Part shown: one piece after another, positions 23,870-35,400 of the stretch | How positions within the stretch are numbered: position 1 is the first letter of the stretch | Layout: every line of letters begins with the position of its first letter | Source of the DNA: Terebella lapidaria | Lineage: Eukaryota; Annelida; Polychaeta; Terebellida; Terebellidae | Direction: 5' to 3' | Length of the DNA stretch: 64,000 nucleotides | Assembly: GCA_949152475.1 (NCBI GenBank) | Contig: OX424563.1 | Location: 20,371,001 to 20,435,000 of the forward strand | Position numbers and translations under genes: made by a program | The notes under the pieces: model-generated | The model's input: the letters and a program-made list of their open reading frames with translations, nothing else | Database searches by the model: none | Told to the model about the DNA's origin: nothing

Positions 23870-24200
23870 GAGTTGGGGGGGGGGGGCGTTACACATGAAG
23901 GGGCGCATCATATTCGAGTACAAGTACGTCTCCAGAAATTTGCCAGGGGGGGGGGGGAGAGTGCAGGAAATGAGCGAGCGCAACTCCTCCCACTCTTGCT
24001 CCATAAGGCCCCAGAGATGATTTCTGAGGTGTAATTAACATTGTTGTACTTGTGCAGTTTGGATATTTTGAAATCTATGGACATTCCGGTCTGGGGGTTT
24101 AGGGGGCCATAAGGCCCCCCGAGAAAAATATAGGAATTTGGAGAATTTCAGATGATTCCCGTTGTGTGTTTTTGGAGGGGGTGGGGCGCCCAAATAGTCT
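23870..24200 (+). repeat. Cluster of long G runs
   Basis: Runs of 8-13 G at about 23875-23888 and 23946-23956 and shorter ones to 24190; another at about 24567-24580. They could form G-quadruplexes. Similar runs exist at 47926-47948. Confidence 0.6.
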
Positions 24201-24284
24201 TCGGGTATTTTTTCCAGACTCGCTTCCCCCATCCCCTTCCGATCCAGCAAAATTCAAGTAGTTGCTCGTGTTCAAAGTCAGCAT

Positions 24285-24352
24285 TTGTCATCTTTTGTTC
24301 TGACCAGTTGATATTTGTAAGTGCACGAAAAGTTATAATTCAGTTTAAGATA
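24285..24352 (-). CDS. Conserved exon candidate (SCTYKYQLVRTKDDKC), left copy
   Basis: Minus-strand frame KLNYNFSCTYKYQ then LVRTKDDKC and a stop. The inverted copy at about 28747-28815 reads KLNNNLSCTYKYQ, MVRTKEDKC and continues open (RLGGSEHEQ). Conservation is at the amino-acid level with two cysteines kept. No domain recognised. Confidence 0.4.
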
Positions 24353-24727
24353 TTGATTCCGCCCACATAATATGTTCACAATAATAATAATGTTCATTTT
24401 ATATGGGATTAGCATTATATGTACAGAACGAAATGCATTCATAGATGTGCAAATACAAATATTCAACAAAATAGGGATTCTGCTCAATAGCCTTACTCTG
24501 TAGCACATATCATTTTTTTCGTAAGAAGCTTTCCCAGTTTCATAAAGGTTAAATTAAAAAATATTTGGGGGGGGGGGGGGGAGATTGCGCGCTCTTAACA
24601 TATGCTTTAAAGCACTCAATATATATATATATATCGAAAATGCTTTTAATTAATAATGGTGTCCACAGCCAACGCAGCACTGACAACACCTTACTAGAAA
24701 AATTTGTGATTAAGAATTCAAACTTAC

Positions 24728-24763
24728 CATCGATCTTGTGGTGAAGTTCGATGAATGAATCCC
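24728..24763 (-). CDS. Conserved micro-exon candidate (FIELHHKID), left copy
   Basis: Flanked by an acceptor (TATCTTCAG) and donor (GTAAGTTT) on the minus strand; encodes DSFIELHHKID. The inverted copy ending at 27635 encodes the same FIELHHKID with two base changes, both silent. That pattern suggests past selection on protein. Parent gene not identified. Confidence 0.4.
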
Positions 24764-24840
24764 CTGAAGATATCCATAGAACAAAGTAGGTAGAATGAGT
24801 GGATGCGGTGATGAGTTGCCAGTGCAATGTTCTTTATTCA

Positions 24841-25520
24841 GAATGTGATTCATCATGGTCAATTTATTATTGATTTGAAACTGAAGAAAAAATGAACAGA
24901 TGGACATTAAAAAGCCATGTAATGACATGGTAATGTGGATACAAATGTTAACAAATAGATGATAAAATACTGAACTAACTACGACACTGAACTAACTTCA
25001 AACGATATAGCTCACACGGTGGGAAGAAGGGAATAAAAATATATTGAAGGGGAAGGATGGAGGGTAAACCTGAATATATCGTGGACAAGAAGACAGACTG
25101 ACTTGTAATGGGTACAGAATCTTTGGGTGAACGAGCTGATATAGACGAAGGATACGAAATCGAGGCTAACTAAGCGGCACCGTTACAACACCGCATGAAA
25201 ACATATAGGATTATCATCATATTACTTTCGCATAAATATACAGTTGTCCAATAAATTTAATTGATGCAAAATGTAAAGTTGAATAAAAAACCACCCATAT
25301 GATTGATTATGGTAATTTTATTATTGACATGAAACTAAAAAATATGAACAGATGGACATGTAAGACATGTGACGACACGATAATATGGATATAAATGTTA
25401 ACGTAATAGATGATATATACAATACCCTAGAATAATGAACTAGTAAGTACAACAAAAGTATCAATTATTTCAAACGAGATGGCTTACACAGTGGGAAGAA
25501 GGGTCACAGACGAAGACACC
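24841..25520. repeat. Diverged tandem duplication of about 200 bp
   Basis: 24841-25040 and 25310-25510 share TGAACAGATGGACAT, TGGATA.AAATGTTAAC and CACGGTGGGAAGAAGGG-like blocks at about 75-80% by eye, spaced about 460 bp. Confidence 0.5.
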
Positions 25521-25559
25521 CTAATATATTTAATTCCTGTGAAAGTAGGTATCAATCTA

Positions 25560-25699
25560 TTACCACAACATTGTATCGTGGTGTTCATGGTAATTTGAAT
25601 TCATAACGTTATTTTTTGGGATTTGGTCTACACTTGCATCAAGATACCCAAGTTCGATTGGAAATCTCACTAAAGTTTGACCAATAACGTTTGGACCAT
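25560..25699 (-). CDS. Conserved exon candidate (FPIELGYLDASVDQIP), copy 1
   Basis: Starts after TAGTATTTCAG on the minus strand and runs 45 codons to a stop: GPNVIGQTLVRFPIELGYLD and then ASVDQIP. Related reading frames occur on the plus strand at 31725-31790 (IIGRILLRLSIELGYLDTSV) and 41570-41645 (VSIEIEYLNASVDKIQ). Domain not recognised. Confidence 0.4.
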
Positions 25700-27205
25700 C
25701 TGAAATACTATATTTCAATTGGGGATTAACCTGAAATATAATAAGTATTATATTGAGACACCAAAACCATATTTGTTCACTTTATCATATTTAGACGCTC
25801 ATATAGTAGATATCAGATATACGTATTGTTTGACAAACATGTTTTGGAGGCTATTTCTTCTCAGACTGTTGGATATGAACTGAAGCAGTTAGCTTCTATG
25901 AAAAGTGAGTGATTGTGTGTTCACTTTTTCCAGAAATTGATCGCGTGACGAATTACTATCCATAAAACAGAATGAAGGGGAGGTGTTTCTGCAATAAACT
26001 CGAGAGTGCAATGTATTCTGTCGCATATAAAAGTACGATCAATCGTGTTTTATTTACGACTTTCAAGCCTGCGTTTTGTGTCTCTCTAAAAGTAGCGCAT
26101 GGCAGAAAACATACCCCGCACATTTCTAATATTTAAATATTTAAGTGTTGCATAATATTAAACACTTTTTTGGCGTGTAAACTATCTCGCACCAGTGAAC
26201 ACGTTGCATTGCGGAAACGATTGCATTTTTGTTTTTTTCTGACCAACCTACGGGACACTATAACTATATATATATAGTTGGTGTTTTGGCAAAAATGTAG
26301 TTCGTGAGAATGGCAATGGTGATGGCATTAAAAAATAGAAATACATCACAAAGACTACAATCAAACAGCAAATGACTGAAGATCAAGAGTCATAAATAGC
26401 CCAGATCAGCCATCAAGATTTTGGCGAACACGAGATTCCAACAAAATGCTTGTATGTCAGAGAATAAGATCACAATAGTTGTCTCATCACAGTTTCATCA
26501 CTACGAAGTTCAACGAATTATATATCGTACGTACTGAATCAATTTTCCATCTTCGTGGCACAAAACAATCAAGGATATATGACAGAAATATTGTCTTTCC
26601 GCGCACAAAATGTCGTTTAACAATTTTCATTCAGATTACTGCCAAGTGAGTGAATGTCGGATCATTGTAAAGTAAACAGTGCAGTCACGTGGTTCTTTGT
26701 TCAAACGTCACTGCTGGGTCATCAGAGCGTAATGTGGCGGATCTATCGGTACCAGCCAATTGAACCATGATGAATTACACCAACATATTCTGCTAATTTA
26801 ATCATTTAATTTGAAATAATGATAATTCATGATAATTATCAGGATGATAATGACACCTTCCCAATTTTTATATTCTGTTTAACCGTATGCGAAATGGTAC
26901 ACATGAAGGTACATCTGAAATCAGTATTTTGTGGCCGATTGGTCAATACTTCATTATCTCAAGTTAGACCCCACATATTATGCTGTATAGCCTCTATTGT
27001 TGGTGGGAATATTTTGTAAGCATAGGCTCATTGTTTGGAACTGGTAATTTATTGACAGCAAACAGTATTATCGATTTGCAGTAAAAAAAAATATACATGT
27101 AGACATACCTCCGCACTGTAAGAGCTGCCAGACATGGAGCCAATATGACATTTTACGTACCGAGCGCACCCCTGGCTTCAATATCCTCATTATCATAAAT
27201 GAAAC
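25560..27205. repeat. Inverted duplication, left arm part 2
   Basis: Matches 29935-31830 in inverted orientation at perhaps 70-80% with many indels. Shared landmarks: CTGGTACCGATAGATC (near 26750 / 30335), TCGCATATAA..GTA (near 26020 / 30900), CCTGGCTTCAATATCCTCAT (27171 / 29950 inverted). Confidence 0.65.
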
Positions 27206-27579
27206 GTGGCATAATTGCTGCTGCTAACCGGATACTGATTGATAATCGTATCACATCGTGTAATACAATGATGACTAAGAGTACTGCATGAAACAAAAAT
27301 ATAAAATAAAATACAGCTCATCAACTGGAGATGATGAGACATGATGAGGTTATTTGACCCTGTACTTCTTTGAAAAAAAATATGTTTCAATACTTGCAGT
27401 TCCTATTTTGTGCATTCAAATGCAATCTTTACATTCCGCCATGTCTACACACATTCTCACTGTGAAAGACAATGCTGTTTGTCACTATGGACGCCAACAA
27501 TGTTTGATTGAAAAGATGTCAGAGAAATAGATGAGTTTAACGAGGTAGGTTTTCAGTTGCATCACAGACAAATGTCTGG

Positions 27580-28950
27580 GAGTTGGAGGTGTTGGATTTT
27601 CCCGAGCTTCATCGAACTGCATCACAAGATCGATGGTAAGTCCTGTTTTGTTAGTCACACATTTTTTCTAGTTAGGTGTTCCAGCTGGGAACCCCATTAT
27701 TAATTGTAAACCCTCCATATGGGTGTATGGAGTGCTACGGTCTCTGAAGTGAATGCTAGGAGCGCGTATTTCTTTTCTGAAACTGGGGAAACTTCTTAGT
27801 CCTAATGAGTGCGACTAGAAGACGATTGAGCAGAATTCCTATACTTTGAAATATTTGTATTCGTACATCTATTAATAATTTGTTTTGTGCACATATAATC
27901 CCGTTTACAAAATCTTGTGTTGGCGATAATAGGCGACATAAAAACAAGAAATCGTCATCGATGAACATAAAAAAAATTAACAAGTTCACTCATCATCTCC
28001 CGGATCAATCCCTGTGAAAATCTACATATTATGTGGGGGGATTCAACATTTCAAAGTGGAATAATCGGTTTTTGGTTTTCCAGTTGGAAGTGATCAACAG
28101 CTGTCCTAACAGATGCTGTACAGTGCAAAAGTTCCAATGCACACACGCATTTGTCAAAATTTGACAATGAAAATCGGATTTTAGAAATATTCACCAAAAA
28201 TAGCTGAACATATGGAAAAAAGATACAGCCCTATCACTTGAAACTCGTATATGTATGTTATATGGGTATAGTGTATATTATAGTGTATAGTGTATAGTAT
28301 AGTATAGTGGGGCAAATACTCACTCTTTCTGGAACACCTGATTTGGCCAATTTTGGGGGTTCATGAGTTCCCCTGTCATTTTTTTTTCTCTCACTTCGTA
28401 TGCCTGATATGACTTTCTGTCCCCGGACTATGAGATTGGATAACGAACTTTGTTTTGTTCACAAAGAATACTTAGTACTGGGTATTGATTCTACGTCTAT
28501 ATAAAAGTGATGGAACCCCAAATATGAGGTGTTGCAAATAATGACAATACAGGGAAATTCATGCCTTTGTTTAATTTATTGCAGATGTAAACAATTCGTT
28601 CACATCGTGCGTTTTTACGCTATGTTCAAACTCTACTGCAGGGTCTTGCGGACGCATTATGGGGGTTGTAACGGTGCTATATCATATAATATATATGCTA
28701 GCCTATTGATTGATAACGAATTTCGGAAACCGATTCCTCCACTTTAAGCTGAATAATAACTTGTCTTGCACTTACAAATACCAAATGGTTAGAACAAAAG
28801 AAGACAAATGCCGACTTGGGGGCTCTGAACACGAGCAGCTACTAGAAGTGAGCTGGATCGGAAGGGGGTCGGGGGTGGAAGCGTTTGAGCCAGTCTGGAA
28901 AATCTACGGAAAGACTACTGAGATGATGGCAGGAACTTTGAATTGAACAC
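27580..28950 (+). repeat. Inverted duplication, right arm part 1
   Basis: Partner of 24100-24900. Includes the FIELHHKID micro-exon (27605-27635, donor GTAAGT), the minus-strand-matching AAATATTTGTATT block near 27850 and the SCTYKYQ block near 28760. Confidence 0.62.
28305..28501 (+). mobile_element. LINE 3' tail fragment
   Basis: GGGGCAAATACTCACTCTTT to GGGTATTGATTCTACGTCTA. It matches 40955-41162, which follows a reverse-transcriptase C-terminus. Both and the one ending at 32670 stop at the same ACGTCTAT, consistent with 5'-truncated LINE insertions. Preceded by a TATAGTGTATAGTA microsatellite. Confidence 0.62.
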
Positions 28951-28959
28951 CAACAAACA

Positions 28960-29250
28960 CGCCTACAAACACCATCGACATAGTGGCAAATACAACGGCT
29001 TTGATCATTTGGAGAATAATTATCAAACAGTTGCTTCCAGTAGGATTTGCTGAAAAAGACTTGATAATCCATTAAATTACGCATAATTATCAATGGAAAA
29101 GGAAGAGGAGATTTACTCATAATGTGGTATTCGCCCCCTTCGTTAATGACGTATATATTTCTCATGTGTACTACTTGCTCACATGGTGTCGAGAGATCAG
29201 CGAGGTGGGAAAAATCTTTCCAACAAACTATGAATAATCAAACATAGACC
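28960..29250 (-). other. Coding-like duplicated segment, copy 2
   Basis: Homologous to 22968-23330. On the minus strand one frame after CTTTTTCAG reads NCLIIILQMIKAVVFATMSM then VFVGVFVGVQFKVP, which would be a membrane-spanning segment; the corresponding frame in copy 1 is not hydrophobic, so this may be chance. Confidence 0.3.
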
Positions 29251-29307
29251 ATGTCTAAACAGACTGTGAAGTTTGAAGCGCTCATCCTCTTCATACGTGG
29301 TGAATAA

Positions 29308-29905
29308 ACTGTAAGTATCAATCTTTTACCACCAGTAAAACTAGATTTTGATGATACAAATAGTAAACGTAAAATACAACATTTTGCAATAGGAACAAAG
29401 CCCAACCGTTAAGAACATCCGAAGACACACTGGCGTCATCAAGGGCAGATAGTGTGTGAAATGTAGTTGTTTCTACTGTACACCTGACGGAATCAGCATA
29501 CAACTGCCCAACAACTTTTGAAACTAATTTAGAAAACCTGATCACACGCCAAAAGGCTACTGAGTTTAGGGTATCCTCGGGGACAGATTTATCACCACCA
29601 ATACAACTAGATTTTGATGATGCCATAGCAGACGTAATATACAACATTTTGCAATAGAAACAAAGCCAGATCATTCAGCTTATCCAAGGACTGGATGTTA
29701 TCAGGGGCAGACAGTGTGTGAAATGTAGGTTGTTTCTACTCTAGACCTGATGGAATTAGCATACAACTGCCCAAAAACCTATGAAACTTATTTAGAAATC
29801 CGAAACAAACCCCATGGAATAGATAAATGACAAGTACATAGGGACCCAATCACAAGCCAACAGGCTACTGAGTTTATGTTATCCTCTGGGACAGATTTAA
29901 CGTGA
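29308..29905. repeat. Dispersed repeat family B, two tandem copies
   Basis: Copies at about 29308-29590 and 29590-29905 of the family at 2160-2845, each with a CATCA.GGGCAGA.AGTGTGTGAAATGTAG block. Confidence 0.6.
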
Positions 29906-29934
29906 ATTTGACAATTTTGCCATGTTCCATGTAT

Positions 29935-31830
29935 GAGTATGAGGATATTGAAGCCAGGGATGCACCTGGTACACAAAATGTCATATATATATATATATAT
30001 ACATATATTCAGAATGAGGGGTTCAATATGTGGGATCTAATTCAACATGATGTAGTATTGACCAATCAATCCAATCATCCACAAAGGACATGCTTCAGTA
30101 TCTTCGTGTGTACTACCTCGCATAGGGTTTTTCAGTCAGTACATAAAAAATGGAAAGGTGTCAACTATTGAAACGGCAAAAGCCGGTACAGTTATGCCAC
30201 TAAAATTAAGTAACTACAACATAAACGACGTTGGTGTAGGCATACATTATTCCGATGAATTATCATTCCGTCAATTAGGTGATTAACCTAGCAAAATATG
30301 TTGAAGTCATCAAGAATCAATGGACTGGTACCGATAGATCTTAAACATTACGCTTTGTGTGACGTTAGAGCAATGCACGATGTGAATGAATTACTTACTC
30401 TGCAATAAAGCAACCTTCACGATATCAAAAGTTTCTCATCACACATCAGAACTAATTTATCGCCAATATTTGCACATAATGAGATTTATTCTGGTGAAAA
30501 ATCCCTAAATTGTTGCTTCCTGGAAGAGTGTACGGTGTTTCATTGACTGTTTAGTAGATAAATTGTTAGTGAACTTAATCAAAAAGCCAGATTGAATGAA
30601 TGAATATTGGTAAACGGCACTTTGAGTTCAAAATGACAATTATTCCGTCATATATAAACTTGATTATTTTTTACCTCGAATTATCACCCATTGGAGAATT
30701 CATTCATCAGTTCATCATTGGTAAGTTGTGTTGATTGGTGCAGAATACTTTAGATGCCCAAAAAAGTTAATGTTCAATGTTATGCATCACTCAATTTTTT
30801 TTAACAATATGAAATGCGTGTGGTACGATTTTTGTCGTGTGCAACTTGTATTATGTCACAAAACGCAGCGTTGAATGTCGTAAATAAAAAGCAAGATTGA
30901 GCATACTGTTATATGCGACAAAGTACATTGCACTTTATTGCAGGAACACCTCCCGTTCGTCATGTTTTACGGGTTGTAACTCGTCATGCGATCAATTTCT
31001 AGCAGGAATGAACACACGATCACTCACACTTCATAGAGGTTCAAAGCTTCAGCCCATTCACCCTGCAACATATTTATGTCGGTGACTGACCTAGTTCTTT
31101 TGTCTAGGGGTCAGGGCATGTTAGTGTTACTGACTTGAGCTCAGAATTTTTGGACAGAAGAATGACACACGGTAAGAAAAATGCAATTTCTGAAACATAA
31201 CGCAAGATTATTCAAATACAGTGTTCAAAAGTTTTTGAAAATGACGATGAACGTCATTACCGTGTCAAAATTAGGGTATATATTGACGGAAGAAATCTTA
31301 TTTCTGGAGATTAACAACCGCTACTAATATTTGTGAAGTACATAAATGGGTGGTAGTATCTCGGACATCGTATCATCCCCGTCAGATACTATATATAAGC
31401 AGTATATTGCACAAATTACATTTTTCTTACCGTGTGTCGATCTTCTATCCAAAAATTCTGAGCACATGTCGGTGACAATAACATGACCTGACCCCTAGAC
31501 AAAAGAACTGGGTCAGTCACCGACTTAAGATATGTTGCACTTGCAGGGTGCATAGCTAACAGTCTGGAGAGAAATAGCCTAAAAAAGATGTCGAACAAAA
31601 CGTAGATTTCTAATCTCTACGAAATGGGCGTCTACAACTCATAAAGCGAGTAAATATGGTTGTGTTGTCATAGTAAAATACGTATAACATTTAGGATTGA
31701 TCTAAAGTTAAACCATAACATTTTGGATCGTCCGAGTATCATTGGTCGAATTTTATTGAGGTTGTCAATCGAACTTGGATATCTAGATACGAGTGTAGAC
31801 ATAACCCAAAAAGATATGAGTTCAAAATAA
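29935..31830. repeat. Inverted duplication, right arm part 2
   Basis: Partner of 25560-27205, interrupted by the 488-bp element at 31061-31548 that is absent from the left arm. A further relative of 30440-30545 is found at 39830-39920. Confidence 0.62.
31061..31548. mobile_element. 488-bp MITE-like element with ~120-bp inverted ends
   Basis: Ends CCCTGCAA...TTGCAGGG; the arms (31061-31180 and 31426-31548) share GTCGGTGACTGACC and TTCTTTTGTCTAGGGGTCAG at about 90%. The left arm of the surrounding duplication (near 25880) lacks it, giving a paralogous empty site. Target duplication not clear (CATTCA versus TGCATA). No coding capacity. Confidence 0.65.
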
Positions 31831-32203
31831 TCTGAACACCAAGAAAACATATTTCACAGGAAGTAAAATATAAGACATTGTATTGGCAATCCATCACTGC
31901 ATCTATACATATATACCTACTTTGATAATTCTATGGAAATGTCTTCAGAAAACTTATATTGTACAAGGTAATTTAGAGTATGGTTCGAAGAAGGTATAAC
32001 AACATTCATTAAGCAATTGCTCATTTTCTCTCATGTGTCAGTCGATGGGAATACGCTGCATCTCATCGGGTGACACAGTGTTAATACCACCCAAATCAAG
32101 AATAATGATACATACAACCAACGCAGTACAATATGCATTATTTAATCTGGAATCCTGTGCAATACCGGCAATTTTCACCATATCTACCAACGTTATAACA
32201 CCT

Positions 32204-32442
32204 CTAGAACATCGCCATGTACCATGTATCGTACGATCTGAACTCGCTTTCAACTCCGGCAGAGAAATCCGTCAAAGTACAAACATTGTTCTCGACTGAG
32301 AAAAAGAGGCAGTTTCCAGCTGAGGTGCATAGTTCAGCACACCGAACACGGCTGACGCCGTTGATTGTGTTGTTTATGCCCAGGTAAACGTGAATATCCT
32401 GGCTGCTGAATTTCTTGAACTTTACGTCAGATAGTCGCTCGG
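32204..32442 (-). CDS. PAN/apple-like exon of copy A
   Basis: Acceptor CTCATTTCAG; ERLSDVKFKKFSSQDI, then RVRCAELCTSAGNCLFFSVE and NNVCTLTDF, ending DTWYMAMF and TAG. The C-x3-C-x5-C-x9-C spacing fits the core of PAN/apple domains. 78 codons. Confidence 0.72.
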
Positions 32443-35400
32443 CTGAAATGAGAAGTAAACAAAATGACAGGAAAACAAGCCTCGAAATGTTGATAATAAC
32501 TTTCTGTACTCAAATGTTACGTATTGTCACTCACGATATTTTTTTTCCCTACAAGAATGAAGTGATTCATAGATCTACAAAGTCAGGACAAGCTACAAGA
32601 TATGATATTGGATAACGGACCCTATTTTGTTTGCTCGGAATACTCAATAATGGGTATTGATTATACGTCTATTTACAACATGCATGGATGTATTCGCCTC
32701 TAAGTCCGATGTGCCGCCAATGAGCAATATTATCCTGATACTTTCCAAAACATAGTTGCTAGACCCTGATAAGGTGGGCTCGCTGTTCTTCCGTATCCAA
32801 TAAAGATTAAAATTGTGTTGTTGTGAACCAATTGACTAATGGCCAACATATATATATAGAATCGATATAGAACCGATTTATAGAACCGCTATATTCTCCA
32901 TGATGATGCTGAAGTGAAGTAATGCATAATGTGAACAAATGGACCATTCCACGTGGAGTCCCGCCAGATATTTCTGAAGTCTGCAAACGGAAACAGTTTT
33001 GGACCAATCAGAAGTGAGGGTCTTCGAATTAGTTTCAACCGTTTTGTGCATAACTTCAAATGATGAACGCGCATTTATATGCATTGCATATACTTCAAAT
33101 AAAGACTCTAACACGACTCGTATGGCATGAATATATGATATCAGCAAAAATATATCTGCAAAATAATACCTGCTGCGGTTGCATGCTGCCATGGAAGCGC
33201 GTGTTCTGCCCTCAGTAGCCATTGGTTCGTTTTGATCTACGGACATTACCGAGTAACGCCAGATATTCATGAGATCCACAGGGGCTCTGTGAAATGCTCC
33301 ATTGTTTACATGTGTGTTTGTGCAAGACATGTATCGGTTTACCAATATAATATACCGATCGTGTACTAGTTCGTTCAATCCATCGAACTTATTTCTGAAT
33401 ATATTTTTCGTTATGTTTTATGTCAATACATCAAGACAGTTGCGTGAAAACTTTTGCAACTTCTAATGTCAATTTTTTTTATGATTTTGTGGTTTTAGTG
33501 GAGGAGGTGCACTTCCCACCTGCCTTTCAGGCAGGTATGTCACTTCAAATGGTTATGTTTTCAGTAGACGAGGGTCAGAACAGCGCAACCTACATGGGCC
33601 GTATTTTGTAATGATAACATAATACCATGCCCTATGGCGTTGGTTTGCCTTGAGGTTCTATCGAAATTTCCGGGATAAACATAATGCCTCGTAATTCTTA
33701 CATGTCTTTTGCGAAACAGCTCATATGACATTGACCGGTATCACCTAGTTTTGCGTATATTTAACGATCATTCGACTCATTATGACAAATCTATGGCCTC
33801 TCTATAAAATTTTATTGTGGGAAGGGAATCAATCGGATCGGAATTTTTTCAAGTGATTGCCAATATCCGTTCCTATGTGAAAACATGATGGATGATATTT
33901 GCAATAATATACTGTAAAATTTGTCTGATCGTCCCGTATGGCAATTTCTTTAGCAGTTCAGTACAATTAGCAGATGAGTACACACAGTTCAGTGTATAAT
34001 GTAGTGATGCAGGTACCAGTAATAAACACCTTACTATGGTCGAGATTTGAATACCAGTATGAACTGGAACACGAGACTGCGACAATAAAATAAACTTCTT
34101 AAACGCTCTCTGAGATTCTTATGGGGGAAATACTCTTCGACTGGGGGAAAAACCTGGTTTCCAAGAGAAAAAATTGAACGCGTATTCTACAGAGCTCGAC
34201 GTAAATAATTCAGCAAATTAATATAATCTGACGAATATTTTCGTCGAATGGAGCAAAAATTTAATCACTATCCCCGATTTACGTGAACATCAGCGTGTCG
34301 GCTGGATTTGAGAAAAAATACATAGCTACGGTGTGCATTCAGTCAACCGGGTAGCACTTTTGTCCCTACTGTCGAGCCATCGCTCACTTCTCGCGCTTAT
34401 ACTTTCTGTCACTGCCTAATTTTCTTTGTTTCGGAGCATTAAAATTAGCCCATTTGTTTCGTTCCATTTTCTGACTGCATCTTTACTTATAACAACCGTT
34501 TGCACTTATTTTTCGCTGTCCCACAACGAGCTAATTTTTCGCTAGGAAAGTGCGGAATGTTGGGAACCGTGGTACTGATCGTTGGCAATGTGTGAAAGTC
34601 AGAATGGGTTCCGAGTTCAACACCACCGAATTCCACATTGATATTTCGATGCTTATAGCTTTTCTGACGGTACTCAAATTTTGTATACACTTTTCATATG
34701 GGCATATATTGTCGTCTATGTGTACACTATTGACCAAGCACAACTTTAAGAGTATATTGAATTGTGGCCAAATTGAAAACGGTGCTGAATTTTTATAAAC
34801 ACCTTGCTATTTTTGTTGGGCGTACTCGATCAGGAACTACTATTCATACGAAATACCAATTGTATTCGTCCTGCATGGACATCGTATGTGCGCACGAAAT
34901 TGAATTGAAAACAGTACGTGCTGGAAATGAGCGCGCTATTGACTTCTCTTAATCGGGGGGAACTGGTGCTTTGCACCTGGTATGATTCTTGTAAGGGAAC
35001 TTCATTTTAACAATTATGTTATACTGTAATCATCATGTAATCATGTAATTTTCGCGTATTTCCGTGAAAATTAAACATACCGTTAGCCATATTAGACAGT
35101 ATGTCTCAAAAGACAATGCTACGTGTTCGCAAGTGCGATCATGTTTTCTCAAATACCGAACAATGGGATACGTTGAATGCACATGGCAGAGGACTTCAAT
35201 TACAATTAGACCGTCGATCAATCAGTGATAGAATAAAACCACACGCATCTACCTGTTGTTAGATTCTACAGGAAATGTGTTAAATCGTTGACCATTATTA
35301 AATACACAAACAGTGTGGTTGATTATCTGAGGAAATGTGAATTAGAGTCAGACAAAAAGCCATTTCGCAGCCTGTATTTGTGACAGGCGTGGGATCATAG

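Larger units (their letters stand above)
24100..24900 (-). repeat. Inverted duplication, left arm part 1
   Basis: Read on the minus strand this matches the plus strand at 27580-28950, apart from about 700 bp of extra sequence in the right copy (28036-28735) that includes a LINE tail. Matches include CACAAGATCGATGGTAAGT, TTGAGCAGAATYCCTAT, the SCTYKYQ-coding block and CTGGATCGGAAGGGG. Confidence 0.65.
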
